Shown: positions 1 through 6,235, counted from the first letter of the stretch. The stretch: DNA of 6,455 bases from Gemmatimonadota bacterium (GCA_026713345.1 JAPOOQ010000253.1:1-6455), one strand, 5' to 3'. The notes: generated from the sequence alone by a model not told the origin. Numbers and translations are program-made.

Positions 1-606
1 AAGATCGGCGCCACCAACGCTGGCCGCGAAGACCCCCGCAGCGCGCTCCGCCGCCGTGACCGCGGCAAGGACGACGAGTGGGTCGCCGCCTTCCTCACCC
101 GGGCCGCCTACGGGTTCCTGGCGACGGTGGGGCAGGGGGGGCAGCCTTTCCTGAACTCGAACCTGTTCGTGTACGACGACTCGGACGGTCGCCGCCGCAT
201 CTATCTCCACACACACCGTACCGGGCGTACGCGTGACAACATGGAAGGAGCCGAGAAGGTCGCGTTCAGCACCGTGGCGATGGGCCGACTGTTACCGGCG
301 CCGGAAGCCCTCGAGTTCTCGGTGGAGTACGCGGGCGTGGTCGCCTTCGGAAGCGGGCGAGTGGTCGAGGACCCGAAGGAGGCGCGCGCCGCCCTGCAGA
401 TGCTCCTCGACAAGTACGCCCCGCACCTCCGGCCTGGTGTCGACTACCGCCCCACCACCGACGACGAACTCAAGCGCACCGCGGTCTACCGGATCGACAT
501 CGAGACCTGGAGCGGCAAGCAGAAGGAGGTGGAGGAGGATTTTCCGGGGGCGTTTGCGCTGGCGCCGCCTCCGGTCCCGTTTCCGGCGCGCGGGTCGGCA
601 CGGTAG
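1..606 (+). CDS. Pyridoxamine 5'-phosphate oxidase-fold family protein, 5'-truncated by window edge
   Basis: The reading frame is open from base 1 to a TAG at 604-606, so at least 201 residues are present and the true start lies outside the window. GTG at 127 is in frame, but it would remove the conserved segment before it (window residues 24-43, DDEWVAAFL then YGFLATV), so it is not the start. The pattern fits the split-barrel FMN-binding family related to PNPOx and NimA (Pfam Pyridox_ox_2 type). It has a 'GFLATV..GG.P' first strand, 'NSNLFVYDD', an 'IYLHTHRTGRTRDNM' phosphate-binding-like stretch, 'VAFSTV', and the second barrel half 'SVEYAGVVAFGSGRVVEDP'. A helical 'AALQMLLDKYAPHL' and a closing 'YRIDIETWSGKQKE' follow. 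Such proteins bind flavin or a related cofactor and act as small cytoplasmic oxidoreductases; the substrate cannot be told from sequence. The gene converges on the amidohydrolase, with 2 nt between the stop codons. Confidence 0.88.
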   Translation, partial: KIGATNAGREDPRSALRRRDRGKDDEWVAAFLTRAAYGFLATVGQGGQPFLNSNLFVYDDSDGRRRIYLHTHRTGRTRDNMEGAEKVAFSTVAMGRLLPAPEALEFSVEYAGVVAFGSGRVVEDPKEARAALQMLLDKYAPHLRPGVDYRPTTDDELKRTAVYRIDIETWSGKQKEVEEDFPGAFALAPPPVPFPARGSAR

Positions 607-608
607 CT

Positions 609-2003
609 CTACCCCGAGTGCTTCGCCGCCAGCGCCTCCAGCCCGGCGTCGATCTCCTCAGCCGGCACCCACCGCCCCCGCACCATCACCCCGACGCGGT
701 CGAACAGGTTCGCCAACTCTTCGAGGGGGTTGGATCCCAGCAGCACCAGATCGGCGCGCTGTCCCTCCGCGATCGTCCCGAAGTTGCCGTCCAGTCCCAG
801 GTGCGACCCCACGTATTCTCCCACCGTGGCCGTCCCGCTCTTCAGAATCTCGTAGTTGGACATCCCGGCGTCCGACATCACCTGCAGCTCCCGGTGCAGC
901 GCGAACCCGGGCACGTTGAAGAGCTGCGGCGAATCGGTCCCCATGAGGATCCCGGCGCCGGCGTCCGAGAGCTCCTTCAGGACGCGCATCCGCAGCGCAA
1001 GGTAGACGTCGGCGCCCTCCCGGCCCGAGCCGGCCCGCCTCCGCCATCCCTCCCGAGTCTGGGGCGACACGTACTTCATCTCGGGCTGCTGCAGTAGCTG
1101 TTCGGCATTCGGCGCCGCGTACAGGTTCTCCCACAGGTACATCGTCGGCACCACGTAGACGTCGTGCTCAATCGTGAGCTGGATGATCTCGGCGAGTTTG
1201 GCGTCGTCCACCCCGCGCGCGAGTCCTCCAAGGCTGATCTGGCCGACGCTCACCTGGGCCTGCACGTCATCGGACGCGATCGCCTGGATGTAGCCGTCGA
1301 GATGATCGACTGTGGACATGCCGGTCTCGATTGCGTGCACCAGCCCGACATCCTGCGGGACGTGGCCGCCGAAGGTGAGGCCCACCTCCCGGGCCACTGC
1401 CGACATGTGGTCCCACGCCGCCAGGGGCACCCCCGGGTGGATCTTCTGCAGGTGGTAGCCGGCCTCCACGTGTGCGCGGATCAAGGTCTCCGCCGCCTCG
1501 GGTGTGGGGGCGGTCCCGCCGTTGAGCGATGGCGCGCCGACGTAGAAACTCGGGCCGAGGACCTCGCCGCGCTCGAGTTCGCCCGCGAGCGGGATCTGGT
1601 AGGCCGATCCGAGCATGCCCCGGATGGTGGTGATCCCGTTGGCGACGTAGAGGAAGAGGATGTCCTCGACATCTTCGCGGGGCGGGTTGGCCCCGGGCGG
1701 AACGTGTGCGTGCATTTCGGCGAGTCCCGGCATGAGGTAGCGCCCCTCGCCGTCGATGACGGTGGCTCCACGGGGCACGCCGACCTCGTCCGCGGGTCCG
1801 ACGGCGGTGATCACTCCATCCTGCACTACCGCGGTCTGGCCGGACAGCAACGCGTCCGATGTCATCGGCAGCACGCTCACGTTGGTGAACGCTGTCAGGC
1901 CCGGAATAGGCTCCTGGGCATAGCAACCCGTGACGGTTGCGGCCGTGACCACCGCGGCGAGCGCCACCGCTGCAGCCGTCGATCCCATGCTTGCGTTCTT
2001 CAT
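609..2003 (-). CDS. Exported imidazolonepropionase-like amidohydrolase, probable lipoprotein (464 aa)
   Basis: This is a metal-dependent amidohydrolase of the COG1228 / imidazolonepropionase-like type. An N-terminal beta-sandwich half (residues about 36-90) is followed by a TIM barrel with the expected ligands: HxH at His98/His100 ('PGLAEMHAHV'), Lys187 ('LQKIH', candidate carboxylated lysine), His214 ('GGHVP'), His234 ('TVDHLDGY') and Asp357 ('LMGTDSP'). The C-terminal 'GTIAEGQRADLVLLGSNPLEEL' closes the sandwich as usual. ATG at 2003 is chosen because AGGGAGG lies 5 nt upstream and the next residues form an export signal. That signal has one Lys, a hydrophobic Ala/Val stretch, and a VTGC lipobox-like site with Cys27, so a periplasmic lipoprotein is likely. 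The frame is open further upstream to 2186, but that extension is Arg-rich, lacks family similarity and places the signal internally. The substrate is unknown; relatives are often annotated as prolidase-like or Xaa-Pro dipeptidase-like. No catalytic residue appears to be missing. Confidence 0.93.
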   Translation of the reverse strand: MKNASMGSTAAAVALAAVVTAATVTGCYAQEPIPGLTAFTNVSVLPMTSDALLSGQTAVVQDGVITAVGPADEVGVPRGATVIDGEGRYLMPGLAEMHAHVPPGANPPREDVEDILFLYVANGITTIRGMLGSAYQIPLAGELERGEVLGPSFYVGAPSLNGGTAPTPEAAETLIRAHVEAGYHLQKIHPGVPLAAWDHMSAVAREVGLTFGGHVPQDVGLVHAIETGMSTVDHLDGYIQAIASDDVQAQVSVGQISLGGLARGVDDAKLAEIIQLTIEHDVYVVPTMYLWENLYAAPNAEQLLQQPEMKYVSPQTREGWRRRAGSGREGADVYLALRMRVLKELSDAGAGILMGTDSPQLFNVPGFALHRELQVMSDAGMSNYEILKSGTATVGEYVGSHLGLDGNFGTIAEGQRADLVLLGSNPLEELANLFDRVGVMVRGRWVPAEEIDAGLEALAAKHSG

Positions 2004-2008
2004 GTGTT

Positions 2009-2015
2009 CCTCCCT
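2009..2015 (-). promoter_or_regulatory. Shine-Dalgarno of the amidohydrolase gene
   Basis: On the minus strand AGGGAGG is followed by a 5-nt spacer (AACAC) and the ATG at 2003. This strong site decides the start in favour of the signal-peptide methionine over the longer open frame reaching 2186. Confidence 0.85.
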
Positions 2016-2087
2016 GAACCTGGTTCTCCGGTTCCGCGCGCACCCGCGGTGCTCCCAGTCATGATATCGCTTCCGGCTGCGGGCTGC

Positions 2088-2100
2088 CTCCCCGCGGGAG
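2088..2100. repeat. Short perfect inverted repeat in the divergent intergenic region
   Basis: CTCCC-CGC-GGGAG is a perfect 5-bp dyad with a 3-nt centre, lying 85 nt upstream of the amidohydrolase start and about 104 nt upstream of the DUF418 start. It could be an operator for either divergent promoter. In such GC-rich DNA a dyad this short also arises by chance. No convincing -35/-10 pair was found next to it on either strand. Confidence 0.3.
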
Positions 2101-2193
2101 CGCACCATCCGTCCACGCTGGCCCCACCGCCCGTCCCCGGCGTACACTGAACCACCCGGTCGGCTGCCCACCGGCCCGGCCCACACCCACCCC

Positions 2194-2198
2194 GGAGG
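2194..2198 (+). promoter_or_regulatory. Shine-Dalgarno that places the DUF418 start at an AUC codon
   Basis: GGAGG is followed by a 5-nt spacer (GCCCC) and then ATC at 2204-2206. The same frame continues TTPVTQPERIAAIDVLRGFA, which is what the N-terminus of a DUF418 protein should look like. No ATG, GTG or TTG occurs in this frame between here and GTG 2249, and that GTG has no Shine-Dalgarno in front of it. Confidence 0.65.
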
Positions 2199-2203
2199 GC
2201 CCC

Positions 2204-3415
2204 ATCACCACCCCCGTCACCCAACCCGAACGGATCGCGGCCATCGACGTGCTTCGCGGCTTCGCCGTGCTGGGCATTCTCATCGTCAATGTCCAGGGCT
2301 TCGCGCGGATTGCGTCCGCGTACTCGAACCCCGCCTCCGGCCGCATCCTGGAGGCTGCCGACCAGTGGACGTGGGCCGCGATCTACCTCTTCTTCGACAC
2401 CAAGTTCATCTCCATCTTCTCGCTGCTCTTCGGCGTGGGCATCGCAATCATGAGCGAGCGGATGGCCAGCCGCGGCGTCTCCGGCACCGGCCTCCACTAC
2501 CGCCGCCAGTTCTGGCTCCTCGTGATCGGCCTCATGCACGCCTTCCTGATCTGGCACGGCGACATCCTCGTCGCATACGCGCTGTGCGGCTTCCTGCTCT
2601 ATCCGCTCCGCAACCTCGCCCCCCGCCCCCAGCTCTGGATCGGCGGGGCAGCGGTCTCGGTGGTGGTCATCCTGCTGGGACTCCTCGCGCTCGTCCTGCC
2701 GTATCTGCCGGAGGCGGAGCGGGCCGATCTGATGGCCGAATGGGCCCCCTCGCAGGAGGTTATCGACGCCGAGATCGCCGCCTTCCGGGGTTCGTGGGGC
2801 GACCAGTTGCCCGAGCGGGCTTCGCTGTACCTGCTCGCGATCGGCAGCGTCTTCCCGTTCTATGTGCTATGGCGCGCCGGAGGCCTGATGCTGGTGGGCA
2901 TGGCCCTCTACCGGCTGGGGGTCGTCACGGGTGCGCGCTCAACGGCGTTCTACCGCCGGATGGCGGGGCTCGGTCTGGGGCTCGGCCTGCCTCTTTGCGC
3001 CTGGGGTGCTTCGGCCATCTTCCGGTCCGGCATCGAATGGGACCAGGTGATGTTCAGCACGCAGCTGCTCAACTATGTCGGATCGATCGGCGTCTTCCTC
3101 GGCTACGTGGCGCTGATCATGCTGATGGTGAGAGGCGGCTGGCTGGCCTGGCTGCGGCGGCGCCTGGAGGCGGCGGGCCGCATGGCGCTGACCAACTACA
3201 TCACGCAGAGCATCATCTGCTCGCTATTGTTCTACGGGCACGGGTTCGGGCTCTTCGAGCGGGTGAACGCGCCCGGCCAGGTAGGGATCGTGGTCGCGAT
3301 CTGGACGCTGCAGCTGGCCTGGTCGCCCTGGTGGCTGGCGCGCTTCCGCTTCGGCCCGCTGGAATGGATTTGGCGTTCGGCTACGTATATGAAACGACAG
3401 CCGATGAGGGTTTGA
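2204..3415 (+). CDS. DUF418 / YeiB-type polytopic membrane protein, probable AUC start (403 aa)
   Basis: This inner-membrane protein has about nine to ten predicted membrane segments. Approximate residues, counting ATC 2204 as Met1, are 17-34, 58-83, 102-117, 119-136, 145-167, 207-238, 252-272, 288-309, 330-347 and 358-378. DUF418 hallmarks are the N-terminal 'RIAAIDVLRGFAVLGI' (10-25), 'KFISIFSLLFGVGIAIM' (67-83), 'RRQFWLLVIGLMHAFLIWHGDIL' split around 100-122, 'AAGRMALTNYITQSII' (323-338) and the C-terminal 'FGPLEWIWRSATY' (383-395). The family is widespread, and a transport or acyltransferase-like membrane role has been suggested for relatives; its substrate is unknown. The length is typical with the AUC start. 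GTG 2249 would give 388 aa and cut conserved 'RIAAID'. The gene is divergent from the amidohydrolase and lies 39 nt before the DUF6384-like gene on the same strand. Confidence 0.9.
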   Translation: MTTPVTQPERIAAIDVLRGFAVLGILIVNVQGFARIASAYSNPASGRILEAADQWTWAAIYLFFDTKFISIFSLLFGVGIAIMSERMASRGVSGTGLHYRRQFWLLVIGLMHAFLIWHGDILVAYALCGFLLYPLRNLAPRPQLWIGGAAVSVVVILLGLLALVLPYLPEAERADLMAEWAPSQEVIDAEIAAFRGSWGDQLPERASLYLLAIGSVFPFYVLWRAGGLMLVGMALYRLGVVTGARSTAFYRRMAGLGLGLGLPLCAWGASAIFRSGIEWDQVMFSTQLLNYVGSIGVFLGYVALIMLMVRGGWLAWLRRRLEAAGRMALTNYITQSIICSLLFYGHGFGLFERVNAPGQVGIVVAIWTLQLAWSPWWLARFRFGPLEWIWRSATYMKRQPMRV

Positions 3416-3417
3416 GC

Positions 3418-3439
3418 CGCGGGTGACACTCCGCCCGCG
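3418..3439 (+). terminator. GC-rich hairpin in the gap between DUF418 and the DUF6384-like gene
   Basis: CGCGGGTG (3418-3425) pairs with CGCCCGCG (3432-3439) as an 8-bp stem containing one G-U pair, with a 6-nt loop ACACTC. It starts 3 nt after the DUF418 stop and ends 4 nt before the AGGAG ribosome-binding site of the next gene. There is no T-tract, so it is not a classical intrinsic terminator. It could be a weak or T-less terminator, a 3'-end stabiliser for the DUF418 message, or a structure that modulates initiation of the downstream gene. Confidence 0.45.
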
Positions 3440-3454
3440 CACCAGGAGCAAGCA

Positions 3455-4678
3455 ATGAACATGCCGGAACGATTGTTGAACCCGAAGGAAGTGCTGCGCG
3501 TGATGGACGCCGCGCAGGTCATCCACGAGCGGCAGGCGGCGCTGGAAGAGCACGAAGCGCTCGACCGCGAGGCCACGATCCGCGAAATCCAGATCATGTA
3601 CGAGGAGTTGGGCGACCTCGTCGACGCCAGGGTGATCGAGGAGGCGCTCGACGAGTATCTCGCCCAGCGCTACGCGTTCACTCCGCCGCGGCCCGGTTTC
3701 GGGAACCGGCTGGCACTCCTGTACATCCGGCGCGGTTGGGTGACGAAGCGGGTGCTGCTCCCCGCCGCGGGGGTGGTCGCGCTCGGCTGGGGCGGCTTCG
3801 CGCTCACCGACGCCATGCGCACGAACGCGCTCGAGCGCGACGCCGACCAGTTGCGGGCCGAGGTGGCGCGCCTGGAGACGGCCCATGACGCCGGTATCGA
3901 CGAGATCCAGGCGCTCCGTGCCCGCGGCATCCCGGTGGACCTGCCGTCCGGAGAGGTTGAAGCGTTCAGGGCGGGTCTCGCGTCCGCCGAGAGCCAGCTG
4001 ACCGAGATCGCCGCGACCCTGGAGCCGATCGCCGATGGGGCCGGCCGTGGGGAACTCACCCGCGCCGCGATCAGCGGCCTGAACCAGAGGGCGGAGGCCG
4101 TCGGGAACAGTCTTGCGTTCGCCCGCAGCGACATCATGGGCGCCGATGTTGTGATCGAGAGCCATGCTCGCATGCGCACCCTGGCGGCCGAGATCGTGGG
4201 CCTGCATGCGGCGGTGCTGACGGAGGCGGTCGAAGAGCTTGCCGACGAACGGGCCGCCGAGCTGAGGCGGAGCGCGGACGGGCAGCTGGCCGCGCGGGAC
4301 CTGGATGGGCTCGAAGCGACCGCGGAGAGCTACCGGCAGCTCCGCGCGCAGATCGGCGCCGAATACGAACTCGTCATCGTCGGGGGCACCTGGCGCTACC
4401 ACACCGAACTGGAGGGGGTGCGCAACTACTACCTCCGGGTCCAGGCGATCACGGCGGACGGGCAGCGGCTGGAGGTCGCGATCCGCAACGAGGAAGACGG
4501 CACCACGGCCGGGGTAGGGGAGTGGGCCGAGCGGGTGCCGAAGGAGGTGTACGACCGGATCGCAGCCGACAAGGAAGACAACGGGCTCATCGACGACGAC
4601 GACTTCGGCTTCAAGCGGAGAGGATTCCTGACCGCGGAGCGGAACTACGAGGACCTCGGCCAGATCACGGAGTGGTAG
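3455..4678 (+). CDS. DUF6384-like single-pass membrane protein with coiled coil and conserved C-terminal domain (407 aa)
   Basis: ATG 3455 is supported by AGGAG at 3444-3448 with 6-nt spacing; ATG 3461 is in frame but spaced less well. An N-terminal charged helical module (residues about 8-75: 'PKEVLRVMDAAQVIHERQAALEEHE', split around 10-33, then 'IREIQIMYEELGD') is followed by a Pro-rich linker 'TPPRPGFGNRLALLY' (76-90). One membrane segment spans about 99-119, and a long helical/coiled-coil region covers about 122-300. The C-terminal domain (about 302-407) carries 'GVRNYYLRVQAITADGQ', 'IRNEEDGTT', 'WAERVPKEVYDRIAADKEDNG', the acidic 'IDDDDFGFKRRGFL' and a terminal 'GQITEW'. From memory this arrangement and the NEEDG / RVP / DK.D.G / K.RG / IT.W pattern match DUF6384, a family of unknown function; no search was run. 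The stop is 2 nt before the next start, so the two products are probably made together. No catalytic motif is recognised, which favours a structural or signalling role at the membrane. Confidence 0.9.
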   Translation: MNMPERLLNPKEVLRVMDAAQVIHERQAALEEHEALDREATIREIQIMYEELGDLVDARVIEEALDEYLAQRYAFTPPRPGFGNRLALLYIRRGWVTKRVLLPAAGVVALGWGGFALTDAMRTNALERDADQLRAEVARLETAHDAGIDEIQALRARGIPVDLPSGEVEAFRAGLASAESQLTEIAATLEPIADGAGRGELTRAAISGLNQRAEAVGNSLAFARSDIMGADVVIESHARMRTLAAEIVGLHAAVLTEAVEELADERAAELRRSADGQLAARDLDGLEATAESYRQLRAQIGAEYELVIVGGTWRYHTELEGVRNYYLRVQAITADGQRLEVAIRNEEDGTTAGVGEWAERVPKEVYDRIAADKEDNGLIDDDDFGFKRRGFLTAERNYEDLGQITEW

Positions 4679-4680
4679 CC

Positions 4681-6072
4681 ATGCATACAGGGAGAGACGT
4701 GCACCGCGACCTGGTCAGGCGCATCCGGAAGGTGCGGCGGAGGGTGGCGCGCGAGGAGAAGGAGATCGAGGAACTGCAGCGCCAGGTTGCGGTGAGCGGC
4801 GAGCGCAGGGCGGCTACGGTACGCGCACTGGCCGAGTTCCATCTGCCGGAGATGAACGAGGAAGCGGTCGCGGGGACGCTCGCCGGGATGGAGGCGGACA
4901 TCCGCGCGATCTACGAGGACAAGAAGGAACGCCTGGACGAGGTCGAGCGGTCGATTCCGGTGCAGCGTGAGGGGGTGGAGGGGGCGGAGGCCGCGCTGGC
5001 CACGGTGACCGAGGCGCTGAACGAGACAGGCAGGGAGCGGGCGCGCCTGGCGCGGATCGTCTTCGAGGAGCTGCAGGAGATGCCGAGGTGGAAACGCCTC
5101 TTCGAGCAGGTGCGCAAGCTGGAGGCGCGGGTCGGGGCGTCGGAGAAGCGCCGGGAAGCCGCGCTGCGGGAGCAGAGGGAGAAGACGTCCGCGTACGAGC
5201 GCGACCCGTTCTTCGCGTACCTGTCGCGCCGTCGCTACGGGACCGGGGCCGCCGCGGGGAACGCGATCACTCGCCGCCTCGACCGGTGGGTGGCGGCGGT
5301 GACGGACTACGAGGCCGTGCGGGGGAGGTACGACCTGCTCAACGCGCTGCCCGGACATGCGGAGTCGGCCCTGGAAAAGGACCGGAAGGCGCTCGCGGTT
5401 GCGGCCCCGCCGCTGGAAGAGCTCGAGGCCCAGGTGATCGACCGCAACGGCATGACTCCGGTGCTCAAGCGGGGGGAGAGGCTGTACGCGGAGCGCGAAG
5501 AGGCGCGCAGGGCGCTGAGGGATGCGGAGGCCGCGCTGCGGGCGCTCACCGAGGAGCTGGCCGCGCTCCGCGACGAGCGGGGATCGTACTTCGAGACGGC
5601 GATGGACGGCATCGAGGCCTACCTGGAGGGGAGTTCGCTGGGTGAACTCGTGGCCATGGCGCGAGAGACCCGGGACCCGCGCGATGACGTGCTCGTGGCG
5701 CGGCTTGCCGAGACCGACGCGCTGCTGGCCGACCTCCGTGCCCGGCTGGCGGACCACAAGGAGGAACGCTCCAGCCTGGCGTCCCGGCTGGGAGAGCTGG
5801 AGGACCTTCGCGACCGCTTTGAAAGGGAGGACTGGAACGGCCGCCGCTCCCAGTTCGACGACTCGCTGAACATGAACGCGCTCCTGCTCGGCTTCATGGC
5901 CGGCCGGCACTCGTCCAGCCGGCTCTACAGGACGCTCCGCCGGCACCAGAATTTCCGGCCGATCGGCGACAGCGGGTTCGGGTCGAGCGGAGGATTTGGG
6001 GGTGGTGGATTCAGCAGCGGGGGTGGGTTTGGTGGTGGTGGAGGTGGATTCAGTACGGGAGGCGGATTCTAG
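4681..6072 (+). CDS. Coiled-coil protein with Gly/Phe-rich C-terminal tail, partner of the DUF6384-like protein (463 aa)
   Basis: ATG 4681 is used because GGAG (4669-4672, inside the end of the upstream gene) lies 8 nt before it. GTG 4672 is in frame and overlaps the upstream TAG, so it is a possible alternative. No signal peptide or membrane span is seen, so it is probably cytoplasmic. Coiled-coil segments rich in Glu, Arg and Ala cover about 10-50, 78-172 and 262-382. They are interrupted by a less helical block, 'YERDPFFAYLSRRRYGTGAAAGNAITRRLDRWV' (about 172-204, quoted as its landmarks DPFFAYLSRRRYGTG and RRLDRWV), which reads like a conserved module. A short motif 'MNALLLGFMAGRHSSSRLYR' (398-417) precedes the tail. 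Residues 430-463 are almost only Gly, Ser and Phe in GGF/GGGF units, reminiscent of Gly-rich tails of TPM/YgcG-type proteins, although the TPM domain is absent. I recognise no named family. The 2-nt spacing points to translational coupling and a shared complex with the membrane-anchored neighbour. Confidence 0.88.
   Translation: MHTGRDVHRDLVRRIRKVRRRVAREEKEIEELQRQVAVSGERRAATVRALAEFHLPEMNEEAVAGTLAGMEADIRAIYEDKKERLDEVERSIPVQREGVEGAEAALATVTEALNETGRERARLARIVFEELQEMPRWKRLFEQVRKLEARVGASEKRREAALREQREKTSAYERDPFFAYLSRRRYGTGAAAGNAITRRLDRWVAAVTDYEAVRGRYDLLNALPGHAESALEKDRKALAVAAPPLEELEAQVIDRNGMTPVLKRGERLYAEREEARRALRDAEAALRALTEELAALRDERGSYFETAMDGIEAYLEGSSLGELVAMARETRDPRDDVLVARLAETDALLADLRARLADHKEERSSLASRLGELEDLRDRFEREDWNGRRSQFDDSLNMNALLLGFMAGRHSSSRLYRTLRRHQNFRPIGDSGFGSSGGFGGGGFSSGGGFGGGGGGFSTGGGF
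5968..6069 (+). repeat. Low-complexity GGF/GGGF repeat-coding segment
   Basis: This stretch encodes the Gly/Ser/Phe tail of the coiled-coil protein. The DNA is degenerate-repetitive: GGTGGATTCAG occurs at 6004-6014 and 6043-6053, with many GGT, GGA, GGG and TTT codons. Upstream coding DNA prefers GGC and TTC, so the composition changes sharply to a G/T-rich top strand with closely spaced GG and GGG runs. Repeat slippage could vary its length between strains. Confidence 0.75.
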
Positions 6073-6075
6073 CGC

Positions 6076-6091
6076 GGTCCCTGGATGGACC
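6076..6091 (+). terminator. Weak hairpin after the coiled-coil gene
   Basis: GGTCC (6076-6080) and GGACC (6087-6091) form a 5-bp stem with a 6-nt loop, 3 nt after the TAG ending at 6072. It is positioned like a terminator of the two-gene unit, but the stem is short and no T-tract follows, so the call is tentative. Confidence 0.3.
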
Positions 6092-6152
6092 CCACGTGAG
6101 CACCGAGTGCGACGATGCGCATCCGGGCGCCGCTTCACCTCACCTGTTCGCG

Positions 6153-6193
6153 ATGTAAAGACAACATTACCTTTTGTCATGTTCACCATACAT
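6153..6193 (+). promoter_or_regulatory. AT-rich island with two ATGT-N7-ACAT dyads, candidate operator/promoter region
   Basis: Two perfect 4-bp inverted repeats with identical 7-nt spacers, ATGT-N7-ACAT, lie at 6153-6167 and 6179-6193, offset by 26 nt. Between and across them GACAA (6160-6164) and TTGTC (6174-6178) form a further interrupted dyad, and TTGTCA at 6174-6179 is a good match to a -35 box without a convincing -10 behind it. The island stands out from the GC-rich surroundings and ends 42 nt before the start of the downstream lipoprotein gene. PadR-family operators are known with ATGT/ACAT half-sites (usually an 8-nt spacer), so a PadR-like repressor is one possibility. The regulator itself is not in this window. 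Confidence 0.45.
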
Positions 6194-6235
6194 CTTGCGG
6201 TTCCAGGGCTTCGCTCTGCGTTGCGCCTCGGGCGA

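Noticed and set aside
127..606. GTG at 127 as start of the first gene
   Set aside because: Conserved family residues (DEWVAAFL, YGFLATV) are encoded upstream in the same open frame, which continues to the window edge.
2061..2066. TATCAT on the minus strand as a -10 box for the amidohydrolase
   Set aside because: It matches 5 of 6 consensus bases, but the hexamer 17 nt upstream (AGGCAG) is not a -35 box, so the promoter cannot be supported.
2143..2148. TACACT as a -10 box for the DUF418 gene
   Set aside because: Only 4 of 6 matches, and the -35 position is a C/G-rich hexamer. Too weak to list.
1164..2150. Plus-strand open frame of 328 codons opposite the amidohydrolase
   Set aside because: The amidohydrolase has intact metal-ligand motifs and a ribosome-binding site on the minus strand. 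This frame is an antisense shadow.
2004..2186. N-terminal extension of the amidohydrolase to base 2186
   Set aside because: The extension is Arg-rich, unlike the family, and puts the signal sequence internally. The strong AGGGAGG before ATG 2003 fixes the start.
3224..4402. Minus-strand open frame of 392 codons opposite the DUF418 end and the DUF6384-like gene
   Set aside because: It crosses a gene boundary on the other strand, has low-complexity Arg/Pro/Gly-rich composition and no family motif. The plus-strand product has clear conserved patterns.
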